Of a stretch of DNA of 64,000 bases, positions 1 through 10,311 are shown one piece after another; the stretch's first letter is position 1; each line of letters starts with the position of its first letter. The position numbers and the translations under genes were made by a program. This DNA is from an uncultured Clostridium sp. GTDB lineage: Bacteria; Bacillota; Clostridia; TANB77; CAG-508. The notes under the pieces are model-generated. The model saw only the letters and a list, made by a program, of their open reading frames with translations. It did not search any database and was not told the DNA's origin. Where the stretch lies: positions 1 through 64,000 of the forward strand of contig CABVAF010000001.1 in NCBI GenBank assembly GCA_902496295.1. The letters are read 5' to 3'.

Positions 1-1232
1 GTAGTCCAACATGGAGTAATGGACAAGCAAGTATAACATTAAGCAAAGGAACGAACGTATCAAGTAGTTTAACAATACAATACCAAGTAAATGGAATAAC
101 AGAAGGAAGCTGGACAACAGGAACAAGTGTAACAGGATTAAATCATAATGACACAGTATATGCCAGGTTAACAGATGGAATAAACTATGGAAGTTATGGA
201 AGTGTAGAAATAAAAGATAATATTGCTCCTGTAATAAATAATTTTAGTGTAACTACATTTGACACATCTAGCATTACAACTAAAGTAGATGCAATTGATA
301 ATCAAACTGGAATAGTAAAATATCAATTTGAATATAAACTAACTACTGAGACGAATTATACGATAATGGAAACAATTGAAACCATGAGTACATCATATAC
401 ATATAAATACAATGGATTGGCAGATGGAACAGCGTATAATTTAAGGGTAATATCATATGATGAAGTAGGAAACCAAACAACAAGTGCAATAATTACTCAA
501 AATACAGAGAAAGCAAATGTAGTTCCTACAAATCCAACAATAGCATTTAGCTCAAAGACGACAAACTCTATTACGGTTAATGCAAAGTCAACAGATGATG
601 ACGGAGATAAATTAACATATAATTTATATATCAGTACGTCGCAAAATAGTGGATTTACAGTAAAAGCAACATCATCAGCAACAGCATCTGGAACTCAAGT
701 TGCATTACAGGCTACGGGTCTTGGACAATATACAACATATTATTACTATGTAACAGCAACAGATGGAAAGGAAACAGCAACGAGTGTAACGAATTCAGTA
801 AGAACATATTGCCCAGGAACAGGTTTGACATGTAGTGGACCATTTACAACAACTACGACATGTAGTAAATGTGGAGGAGTAGGTACAGGAAAATGTGGGG
901 CATCTCTTAAATATTATTCAAGGAGCAGGACTAATAGAACAAAAGAAACCGCATGTTATTCTTGTGGAATAATGATGACAAGTGATATGTATATATTAAA
1001 TGGATATTGTCCTGATTGTGGAACAATATATAATTATTTAGGAAACAATGCTTGGTATCACAAAGATTGTTGTAACGACTATACAGCATCAAGATTTACA
1101 TGTTCAAACACTTCTGCTAAATGTAGCCAATGTAGCGGAACTGGAAAAGTAACAACAAATACTTCATGTTCACATGGAAAAACATCAACACACAGTTACT
1201 GTTCACATGGATATACAAGCCAACATGACTAA
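1..1232 (+). CDS. Fibronectin type III surface protein with Cys-rich tail (5' partial)
   Basis: The reading frame is open from base 3, so the gene starts upstream of the window; the ATG at 366 is internal. The visible part contains two or three fibronectin-III-like beta-sandwich repeats, seen as regularly spaced YxY, DxxG and NSxT segments with a Thr/Ser/Asn-rich composition typical of secreted Clostridia proteins. From about base 808 the protein changes to a tail of about 140 residues with more than twenty cysteines, many as CxxC pairs. Two of these, CSKCGGVGTGKC and CSQCSGTGKV, look like the zinc-binding repeats of DnaJ. There is no LPXTG motif or C-terminal membrane segment, so the way it is retained at the surface is not visible. 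The export signal, if any, lies outside the window. The fibronectin call is fairly secure; the role of the tail is unknown. Confidence 0.7.
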   Translation, partial: SPTWSNGQASITLSKGTNVSSSLTIQYQVNGITEGSWTTGTSVTGLNHNDTVYARLTDGINYGSYGSVEIKDNIAPVINNFSVTTFDTSSITTKVDAIDNQTGIVKYQFEYKLTTETNYTIMETIETMSTSYTYKYNGLADGTAYNLRVISYDEVGNQTTSAIITQNTEKANVVPTNPTIAFSSKTTNSITVNAKSTDDDGDKLTYNLYISTSQNSGFTVKATSSATASGTQVALQATGLGQYTTYYYYVTATDGKETATSVTNSVRTYCPGTGLTCSGPFTTTTTCSKCGGVGTGKCGASLKYYSRSRTNRTKETACYSCGIMMTSDMYILNGYCPDCGTIYNYLGNNAWYHKDCCNDYTASRFTCSNTSAKCSQCSGTGKVTTNTSCSHGKTSTHSYCSHGYTSQHD

Positions 1233-1279
1233 AAATACAATTTACGTCATAGAAAGCTAAAAAAGAAATATAAAATTAT

Positions 1280-1326
1280 AAAAACTTTCATAGGTAGAAA
1301 AATATCTATGGAAGTTTTTATAGTTT
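1280..1326 (+). terminator. Rho-independent terminator after the Fn3 gene
   Basis: A 17-bp stem with G-U pairs (1280-1296 with 1303-1319) and a six-base loop is followed by a T-rich stretch. It lies 48 bases after the stop codon of the surface protein gene. Confidence 0.85.
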
Positions 1327-1468
1327 TAAATAATATTTTTTTATATACAACACTAAATTACTTGTATAAAACTACAAAATATGATACTATAAAACTATAT
1401 GAAAAGAACAAATAATGCTATATCTAAAGAAGGGAATAGCACCGTAAACTAACAATTATAATTTAAAG

Positions 1469-2651
<1,183 letters not shown>

Positions 2652-2663
2652 AAGGAGGACAAT

Positions 2664-4244
2664 ATGAACCTAATAGATGATACTGATGTGAATTATAAGA
2701 AAAAAAATAATAACACTAAGAAAATAATGTCAATAATTATTGTATTAATCGTTATTTTATTAATGGTAATCATAGGGTTAGTAGTATGGATGTTTTATTT
2801 GCAAAGCCAAATGTTAAAAGTTTCTATAGATGGTAAATCAATGACAACAATACCAAGTAGTTTATTTGTATTTGAAGATAATACCGTTTATACAGCAATA
2901 AAAGATTTTGCTACATATGCAGGGTATGAAGCTCATAACGGAGACGAAGTTTCAGAAGATGAGACAAAGTGTTTTGTAAGAAATACTAGTGAAAATGCAT
3001 ATTATACAATGGGAGAAGCAAAAATTTATAAAAAGCTTACAACTGGAGATAATGACTACGAATATTTTGATATAGATTATCCTGTTAAAATGATAAATGG
3101 CAAGCTATATTGTTCAATTGAAGGTATTCAAAGAGGATTTAACGTACAATTTACATATAATCAAAATACTAACCAAATTACAATATTTACGTTGCCATAT
3201 CTTGCAAAATGGTACACATCACAATATAAAGAGTCTGCAATAGGCGGAGAAGATGCAAACTTTAGCAATCAAAAAGCAATATTATACAATCTATTAGTTG
3301 TAAAAAACGCTAATAACGAGTATGGAGTAGTAAATATAGATCCTAATGCTACAAGAACTGAAATTATAGGCACAAAGTATAAAGAAATTACATTTGTTGA
3401 AAGTACAAAGGATTTTATAGTAAAAACATCAAATAATAAGATGGGTATAATCTCATATGACTCAACAACTAAGATATCACCAGAATATGATGATGTTAAG
3501 CAAATAGATAAAGATTTAAAACTATATTTGGTAACAAATAATAATAAACAAGGTGTAGTTAATGACACAGGAAGAACAATTTTATACTTAGAATATGATG
3601 ATATTGGAATAGAATCTTCAAGATTCCCAGAAGATTCTATAAAAAATCAATATATATTATATGATGCATACATTCCAGTAAAAAGAGCACAAAAATGGGG
3701 AATAATGGACAAGAATGGAAACACTATTATACCTTTAGAATATGACTCTTTAGGTTGTGTAAGGTCAAGTTCATCAGCATCATCTGCATATAATTCTACA
3801 ATATTAATTCCACAATATAATGCTATAGTTGTTTCTCAAAATGGAAAATATGGACTTGTAGATATAAGAGGAAATGTAATATTAACATGCGGAGCAGACG
3901 CTATATACTCAAAAACTAATGGCGGAGAAATGTCATATTGGATATTAATCCAAAATAACGAAATTGACTTACTTGACTATTTAGAAAAAAATTATAAGCC
4001 TGCAGATACAACACAAAATACAGAAAGTGGAGAAAATACTGTACAAAATACAACTACAACAGAAAGTCAAACTACAACACAGCAAAATGTGCAAAATGAA
4101 GGTGAACAATCTAGTCAAAGTCAAGTAAACCAAACGGAAGTGCAAGGCGGACAAACTGATGCTCAAAATGGACAAGATATTAATCAAGGTACGCAAGATA
4201 GTACACAAGATTCAACACAAAGTCAGCCGACAAACAATGTATAA
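2664..4244 (+). CDS. Single-pass membrane protein with copper-amine-oxidase-N-like domain and WG repeats
   Basis: The protein has a short Lys/Asn-rich cytoplasmic head, one strong membrane segment at about residues 20-45, then an extracellular part. Residues 50-175 resemble the copper amine oxidase N-terminal-like domain common in Clostridia surface proteins. Residues 185-430 contain about five WG (KWG) repeats, for example NEYGVVNI, KWGIMDKNGNTIIP and KYGLVDIRGNVI, a beta-rich repeat of unknown binding role. The last 90 residues are a Gln/Thr/Asn/Ser-rich linker. No catalytic residues are recognised. AAAGGAGG lies just before the ATG and the gene follows tgt closely, so it is probably co-transcribed with it. 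Domain calls are moderately secure; function is unknown. Confidence 0.65.
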   Translation: MNLIDDTDVNYKKKNNNTKKIMSIIIVLIVILLMVIIGLVVWMFYLQSQMLKVSIDGKSMTTIPSSLFVFEDNTVYTAIKDFATYAGYEAHNGDEVSEDETKCFVRNTSENAYYTMGEAKIYKKLTTGDNDYEYFDIDYPVKMINGKLYCSIEGIQRGFNVQFTYNQNTNQITIFTLPYLAKWYTSQYKESAIGGEDANFSNQKAILYNLLVVKNANNEYGVVNIDPNATRTEIIGTKYKEITFVESTKDFIVKTSNNKMGIISYDSTTKISPEYDDVKQIDKDLKLYLVTNNNKQGVVNDTGRTILYLEYDDIGIESSRFPEDSIKNQYILYDAYIPVKRAQKWGIMDKNGNTIIPLEYDSLGCVRSSSSASSAYNSTILIPQYNAIVVSQNGKYGLVDIRGNVILTCGADAIYSKTNGGEMSYWILIQNNEIDLLDYLEKNYKPADTTQNTESGENTVQNTTTTESQTTTQQNVQNEGEQSSQSQVNQTEVQGGQTDAQNGQDINQGTQDSTQDSTQSQPTNNV

Positions 4245-4323
4245 ATAATAAGCAATAAAAATATATTTTAGATTTTAATCTACTAATTAAGCTATACAAT
4301 ATAAAGAAAAATGGAGATAGTAA

Positions 4324-7300
4324 ATGTCAGAAACAAAGTGGACAAGAGAACAAAATTTAGCAATAAATGAAAAAGAATCAAACATTCTAGTAGCAGCTGC
4401 TGCTGGAAGCGGTAAAACAGCTGTATTAGTAGAAAGAATAATTAACAAAGTAATTAACGAAAAAATAGACATAGACAAAATTTTAGTTGTAACATTTACA
4501 AATGCAGCAGCTTCTGAAATGAGAGAAAGAATTTTAGACGCTATTTATAAAAGACTTGAAGATGAGCCAGAAAACGCTCATCTTCAAAGACAAATAAATT
4601 TATTAAACAAGGCAAGTATTAGTACAATACATGCCTTTTGTTTAGATGTAATAAGAAATAATTTCTTCGAAATAGATACATCTGCAAATTTTAGAGTTGG
4701 TGATACAACTGAAGTAGAACTTATAAAACAAGAGGTTTTAGAAGATTTATTTGAGCAAAAATATGAAGAAGAGAATGAAGAATTCTTAAATTTAGTAGAA
4801 ACTTATACAAATTATAGAAATGATGATAAGTTAAAAGAAATAGTTTTAGATATATATAAATTTATTCAAAGTACCCCTTTTCCTGAATCTTGGATAAAAG
4901 AAAAAGTAAAAAAATTTAATTATTCAATTGATACTGATTTTGCCACAACAGAATGGGGAAAAATTATTTTAAAAGAATTATTTTCACAAATAGAGGAATG
5001 TATATTAAAATTAGAAAAAATACATAAAGAAACAGGCAAATTTATAGAGTTAGATAAATATACAACCGTTTTAAATCAAGATATTCAAAATCTAAAATCG
5101 TTAATAGATGAGAATTTAAGTTGGGACAAAATTTACTATCTTATAAACGACTTCACATGGCAAAAATGGCCTATAGATAAGAAGGTAACAATAGACTTAA
5201 AAAATGAGGCAAAAGAAATTAGAGATGCTGTAAAAAAACAATTTGTAAAAATTGTATCTAAAGTTATGATATACAATTCTAAAGAAGCAAATGAAGATAT
5301 AAACAACATGTATAAAACACTACAAAGTTTATCTAATTTAGTTTTAGAATTTACAGAAAAATTTAAACAATCTAAAAGAGAAAAAAATATAATAGATTTT
5401 AACGATATAGAACACATGACCTTAGAAATATTAGTTAATAAAGATAATTTAACAGAAAAGACTAAAGTTGCAAAAGACTATATGGAAAAATTTGAAGAGA
5501 TAGATATAGACGAATATCAAGACAGCAATTTAGTGCAAGAATACATATTAAACAGTATTTCTAGAGGAAATAATATTTTCATGGTAGGAGATGTTAAGCA
5601 AAGTATATATCGTTTTAGGCAGGCAAGACCAGAACTTTTCTTAGAAAAATATGATAAATATAAACTAGAAGAAAGAAATGAAACAAGTGGAGAAAAAATA
5701 CAGTTGTTTAAAAACTTTAGAAGTAGAAAAAATATATTAGATATTACAAATAATATATTTAAAAATATCATGAGTAAGGACATAGGAGAGATTGAATATA
5801 CAGAAAATGAATATTTAAATTATGGAGCAAGTTATCCAGAGATAAATGAAAAATCTGAAATATATGTTATAAATTTAAAAGAACCTGAAGAAGATGAACT
5901 TAGCTTAGTTAGCAAAGAAAGCATAAATGTTGTAAGTGAAAGAAAGACTGATTATAAAGAAAGTACAGAAAATGCAGAAGATGAAGAAACTTTAGAAGAA
6001 AGAATAGAAGATATAGTCTTAGAAGCTAAGTTTGTTGCGAGCAAAGTAAAAGAACTTTTAGACAGTGGAATGGAAGTATATGATAAAAAACAAGGGCAGA
6101 GAAAAATCTCTTATAGAGATATTGCAATTTTATTAAGGTCAACTTCTACTGCAGCACCAATATATGAAAAAGAATTAAGCGAATTAAGTTTACCAGTATT
6201 TAGCGATTCTTCTAGTACATATTTAGAATCAATAGAAATTGAAACAATGATGTCTTTATTAAAAATTATAGACAATCCAATGCAAGATATTCCGCTTGTA
6301 ACAGTTCTAAGATCCACAATAGGAAATTTTACAGATAATGATTTAATAGAAATACGACTTGCAGATAAAAAATGTAGCTTTTATGAGTCAATGTTAAAAA
6401 GCAGAACAAAGGTAGATGATGAGATTAAAGAAAAAATATCTAAACTTTTAGAAAGTTTAGAAAAATGGAGAAAAGAATCGGAATACTTAAGTTTAGACGA
6501 ACTTATATGGCAAATTTATTTAGATACAGGCTATTATCATTTTGTAAGTCTTATGCCAAATGGTAATGTAAGACAAGCTAATTTAAAAATTTTATTTGAA
6601 AAAGCACGTGAGTTTGAAAATACAAATTTTAATGGATTATTTAATTTTATAAATTTTATGGATAGGTTAAAAGGTAGTGGAGGAGACCTATCTAGTGCAA
6701 AATTAATTGGCGAAAATGAAGATGTTATTAGAATTATGAGTATTCATAAAAGTAAAGGACTAGAATTCCCAGTTGTATTTTTGTGTAATACTGGGAAAAA
6801 GTTTAATATGAAAGACTTAAATGAAAATATAATTCTGCATCAGGATTTAGGAATTGGACCTAAATATATAAATTCAGAAAAAAGAATAGAGTATAATACT
6901 TTAGCAAAAGAAGCGTTAAAAATAAAAGCTCAAAAGGAAATTGTTTCAGAAGAAGAAAGAGTTTTATATGTTGGCTTAACAAGAGCGAAAGAAAAACTTA
7001 TAATAACTGGAATAAGTAAAGATATAAAAAAGGATATAAAAGATAAAGAAGAAATTTTAAATACATACGAAAATAAAATAAAAAGCAATTTAGTAGAAAA
7101 ATATAAATCTTATCTAGATTGGATAGAACTAGTATATTTTCATAATGATTTAAACGGATTATTAAGTTTTAATGTAATAAATAAAAATGAAATTTTAAAA
7201 GACTTGAAAAAAGAAAAAGATGTTAAACGAAATATATTAAAAGAAATTAAAAATATGGCGACAGAAGAATATTCAAAAGAAGAAGTAGAAAAATTATCTA

Positions 7301-8019
7301 AGGAATTAGAGTGGATATATAAATATAAGGACTCTACATTACTTCCTACAAAAACTTCTGTAAGTAGACTAAAGGAAGCAAGTTTAGAAAATGATAAGCA
7401 AACTACAAACATATTTGAAGAGTTAAATAAAAATAATATAGAAATAACCTTAGATAAACCAAAATTTTTAAGAGACGAAAAGATTACAAAAGCTCAAATA
7501 GGTACATTAGTACATATGTGTATACAAAGATTAGATGAAAGCAAAGAATACACATTAAAGGATATTCAAAACTTTATAAATGAATTAATTATAAAAGAAA
7601 TAATAACAGAAAAAGAAGCGGAAAGTATAGATGAAAATTTACTGTATAAGTATACACAATCAAATATATTTAAAGATTTAAAAAGAGCAAAAAAAGTTTA
7701 TAAAGAGCAGGCATTTTATATAAATATACCATCAAAAGAAATTTATAATAATATAGATTCAGAAGACAATATTTTAGTTCAAGGGGTTATAGATTTATAT
7801 TTTATAGATAAAAATGAGAACATTATACTAGTGGATTATAAAACAGATTATGTGGCAAATGGTAAAGAATATGAGATAATAAACAAATACAAAAAACAAA
7901 TAGAAATATATAAAAGAGCTTTAGAAAATGCAACAGGAAGAAAAGTATATAAATCATATTTATGTTTGGCAAATAGAGAATGGAATTGTTATGAGGTAAA
8001 TGTTGATTACAGTATATAA
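4324..8019 (+). CDS. addA: ATP-dependent helicase/nuclease subunit A
   Basis: UvrD-type helicase with a C-terminal RecB-type nuclease, the AddA subunit of the AddAB enzyme that resects double-strand breaks for RecA-dependent repair. The 1231-residue length is normal. Walker A is AAAGSGKTAVLVERI near residues 24-39, motif Ia is VTFTNAAASEMRERI, motif II is DIDEYQDS near residue 394, motif III is VGDVKQSIYRFR, and motif VI is VGLTRAKEKL. The nuclease motif GVIDLYF...VDYKTDY lies near residues 1155-1173. GGAGAT precedes the ATG. The partner addB, usually directly upstream, is not present in this window; a WG-repeat gene occupies that place. pyrG follows after 71 bases. Confidence 0.96.
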   Translation: MSETKWTREQNLAINEKESNILVAAAAGSGKTAVLVERIINKVINEKIDIDKILVVTFTNAAASEMRERILDAIYKRLEDEPENAHLQRQINLLNKASISTIHAFCLDVIRNNFFEIDTSANFRVGDTTEVELIKQEVLEDLFEQKYEEENEEFLNLVETYTNYRNDDKLKEIVLDIYKFIQSTPFPESWIKEKVKKFNYSIDTDFATTEWGKIILKELFSQIEECILKLEKIHKETGKFIELDKYTTVLNQDIQNLKSLIDENLSWDKIYYLINDFTWQKWPIDKKVTIDLKNEAKEIRDAVKKQFVKIVSKVMIYNSKEANEDINNMYKTLQSLSNLVLEFTEKFKQSKREKNIIDFNDIEHMTLEILVNKDNLTEKTKVAKDYMEKFEEIDIDEYQDSNLVQEYILNSISRGNNIFMVGDVKQSIYRFRQARPELFLEKYDKYKLEERNETSGEKIQLFKNFRSRKNILDITNNIFKNIMSKDIGEIEYTENEYLNYGASYPEINEKSEIYVINLKEPEEDELSLVSKESINVVSERKTDYKESTENAEDEETLEERIEDIVLEAKFVASKVKELLDSGMEVYDKKQGQRKISYRDIAILLRSTSTAAPIYEKELSELSLPVFSDSSSTYLESIEIETMMSLLKIIDNPMQDIPLVTVLRSTIGNFTDNDLIEIRLADKKCSFYESMLKSRTKVDDEIKEKISKLLESLEKWRKESEYLSLDELIWQIYLDTGYYHFVSLMPNGNVRQANLKILFEKAREFENTNFNGLFNFINFMDRLKGSGGDLSSAKLIGENEDVIRIMSIHKSKGLEFPVVFLCNTGKKFNMKDLNENIILHQDLGIGPKYINSEKRIEYNTLAKEALKIKAQKEIVSEEERVLYVGLTRAKEKLIITGISKDIKKDIKDKEEILNTYENKIKSNLVEKYKSYLDWIELVYFHNDLNGLLSFNVINKNEILKDLKKEKDVKRNILKEIKNMATEEYSKEEVEKLSKELEWIYKYKDSTLLPTKTSVSRLKEASLENDKQTTNIFEELNKNNIEITLDKPKFLRDEKITKAQIGTLVHMCIQRLDESKEYTLKDIQNFINELIIKEIITEKEAESIDENLLYKYTQSNIFKDLKRAKKVYKEQAFYINIPSKEIYNNIDSEDNILVQGVIDLYFIDKNENIILVDYKTDYVANGKEYEIINKYKKQIEIYKRALENATGRKVYKSYLCLANREWNCYEVNVDYSI

Positions 8020-8090
8020 ACAAAGTATAAATGCTGAAATATAAGAAAGAGCAAAATAAAAAAGTAAAATAAATAATAGGAGGTATTAAA

Positions 8091-9707
8091 ATGAACACTA
8101 AATATATTTTTGTAACAGGTGGAGTTGTATCAGGATTAGGAAAAGGAATAACAGCAGCTTCATTAGGAAGATTATTAAAAAATAGAGGATACAAAGTAGT
8201 AAATCAGAAATTTGACCCTTATATAAATGTGGACCCTGGAACAATGAGCCCATATGAACATGGAGAAGTATATGTAACAGAAGATGGGGCAGAAACAGAC
8301 TTAGATTTGGGACATTATGAAAGATTTACAGATGTTAATTTACATGGAAATTCAAGTGTAACAACTGGAAAAATATACTCAGAGGTAATAAGAAAAGAAA
8401 GACACGGAGAGTATTTAGGAAAAACAGTTCAAGTAATACCTCATATAACAAACGAAATAAAAAATAGTATATATAAATTTGAAAAAGACAATATAGATGT
8501 TGTAATAACAGAAATAGGAGGAACAGTAGGGGATATAGAGAGCCTACCTTTTATGGAAGCAATAAGACAAATTGGATTAGAAAAAGCTCCAGAAGACGTT
8601 GCTTATATACATGTTACATTATTACCACATATTTTTGGAACAAATGAATTAAAATCAAAACCAACTCAGCACTCTGTAAAAGAGTTACAATCTATAGGAA
8701 TAAAACCAGACATATTAGTTTGTAGAACAGAACTTCCTATACCAAACTCTATGAAAGAAAAAATAGCGATGTTTTGTAACGTTAGGAGCGAAAACGTAAT
8801 AGAAAACAATAACGCAAATATACTATATGAAGTACCTCTATTATTAGAAAAAAACGGACTAGCTATACAAGTATGCAAACACTTGCATTTAGACAATATA
8901 GAGCCAAATAATAGTGAATGGGAAAAACTAATAAGGAAAATAAAAAATACAAAAGGTGAACCAGTAAAAATAGCAATTGTAGGAAAATATGTGAAATTAG
9001 AAGATGCTTATTTATCAGTAGTAGAAAGCATAAAGCATGGAGGATTTGAAAATAGTGTTCCTGTAGATATCCATTTTGTGAATTCAGAAAAAGTCTGTAG
9101 AGATAATGTAAAAGAATTACTTAAGGATTATGATGGAATTATAGTTCCTGGAGGATTCGGAGGAAGAGGTATAGAAGGTAAAATTGAAACAGTTAAATTT
9201 GCAAGAGAAAATAACATACCTTTTTTAGGAATATGCCTTGGTATGCAAATGGCAGTAATAGAAACTGCAAGAAACTTATTAAATTTAAAAGATGCCAACT
9301 CAACAGAATTTGATAAAGAATGCAAGAACCCAGTTATACATATAATGGAAGAGCAAAAGAAAGTTACAAATAAGGGTGGAACAATGAGGCTTGGAAATTA
9401 TACTTGTGTAACAAAAGAAAATTCTTTGGCAAGAAAATTATATGGAAAAGAAGAAATTGTAGAAAGACATAGACATAGATATGAATATAATAATGATTAT
9501 AAGGAAAGACTAGAAGCGGCAGGATTAATTTGCTCTGGAACATCACCAGATGGAAAATTAGTAGAAATGGTAGAAATGCCAAGTCATCCATATTTTATTG
9601 CAAGTCAGTTTCATCCAGAATTTACATCAAGACCAGATAAACCACAACCTTTATTTGTAGGATTAGTAAAAGCTGCTAAAGAACATATGGAGAATAAGAA
9701 AAATTAG
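8091..9707 (+). CDS. pyrG: CTP synthase
   Basis: Converts UTP to CTP with ATP and glutamine. The 538-residue length is typical. The N-terminal synthase domain starts [21 protein letters not shown] and contains the expected P-loop and [11 protein letters not shown]. The C-terminal class I glutaminase domain has the nucleophile Cys in GICLGMQ near residue 381 and the His/Glu pair in QFHPEF near residue 508. TAGGAGG precedes the ATG. Many Bacillota pyrG genes have a CTP-sensing slippery G run at the transcript start; no such run is evident in the 71 bases upstream. There is no clear terminator directly after it. Confidence 0.98.
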   Translation: MNTKYIFVTGGVVSGLGKGITAASLGRLLKNRGYKVVNQKFDPYINVDPGTMSPYEHGEVYVTEDGAETDLDLGHYERFTDVNLHGNSSVTTGKIYSEVIRKERHGEYLGKTVQVIPHITNEIKNSIYKFEKDNIDVVITEIGGTVGDIESLPFMEAIRQIGLEKAPEDVAYIHVTLLPHIFGTNELKSKPTQHSVKELQSIGIKPDILVCRTELPIPNSMKEKIAMFCNVRSENVIENNNANILYEVPLLLEKNGLAIQVCKHLHLDNIEPNNSEWEKLIRKIKNTKGEPVKIAIVGKYVKLEDAYLSVVESIKHGGFENSVPVDIHFVNSEKVCRDNVKELLKDYDGIIVPGGFGGRGIEGKIETVKFARENNIPFLGICLGMQMAVIETARNLLNLKDANSTEFDKECKNPVIHIMEEQKKVTNKGGTMRLGNYTCVTKENSLARKLYGKEEIVERHRHRYEYNNDYKERLEAAGLICSGTSPDGKLVEMVEMPSHPYFIASQFHPEFTSRPDKPQPLFVGLVKAAKEHMENKKN

Positions 9708-9893
9708 TATAGCTTTATTAGTAAGCATAATAGCCAAATGCTAAACAATTTTTTGTACCTTGCTGGTCGCAACAACTTATTATAAAAATAAAAATAAAAA
9801 ATATATTGTTTTTTTCTTGATATTTTTATTATATTATTGTATCATATAATAAGTTAAAATGTACTTACGCAATTATAAGAAAGGAGTACTTAC

Positions 9894-10307
9894 ATGAAGA
9901 AAATAGTAGTTAGTATCATTGCAATATTTGTAATATTAAGTATAGTTATAATTCCAGTTTATGCAACTAATGCAAGTCAAGAAAATTCAATAGAAACAAC
10001 AGCATCGACAAACTTAGTTGAATTAAAAGATAAAGCATTAAATACATTAAAAGATTATCAAGTAGCATACGGAAATGATACATATGGTTTTGTAGCATAT
10101 GTATTAAATATAGTTAGAATATACAGTATTCCGCTTGGATTTTTAGGAATTGTAGTTGCTGCAATTCATAGATATGTATTAGGAATAAGAAAACTAGACA
10201 CACAAGAAAAAGGATTTGGCGTAATGATAGGAATTATTACTGTTATGGTCATATGCCAAGTGTTACCATTAATTTTTGCTATCGTAGTAAGAGGTTGGAG
10301 GGGATAA
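9894..10307 (+). CDS. Small VirB2/TrbC-like membrane protein
   Basis: This 137-residue protein has a signal peptide (residues 1-25, ending near VYA), a polar stretch of about 45 residues and two hydrophobic helices (about 75-97 and 108-132) separated by a short basic turn, RKLDTQEKG. This layout matches TrbC/VirB2 pilin-like proteins of type IV secretion and related assembly systems, but the sequence match is general rather than motif-based. AAGGAG precedes the ATG, and an 8-base direct repeat GTACTTAC flanks that site (9861-9868 and 9886-9893). The downstream TadZ-like gene begins four bases after the stop, suggesting coupled expression. The alternative is an unrelated two-helix membrane protein. 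Confidence 0.5.
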   Translation: MKKIVVSIIAIFVILSIVIIPVYATNASQENSIETTASTNLVELKDKALNTLKDYQVAYGNDTYGFVAYVLNIVRIYSIPLGFLGIVVAAIHRYVLGIRKLDTQEKGFGVMIGIITVMVICQVLPLIFAIVVRGWRG

Positions 10308-10311
10308 ACTA

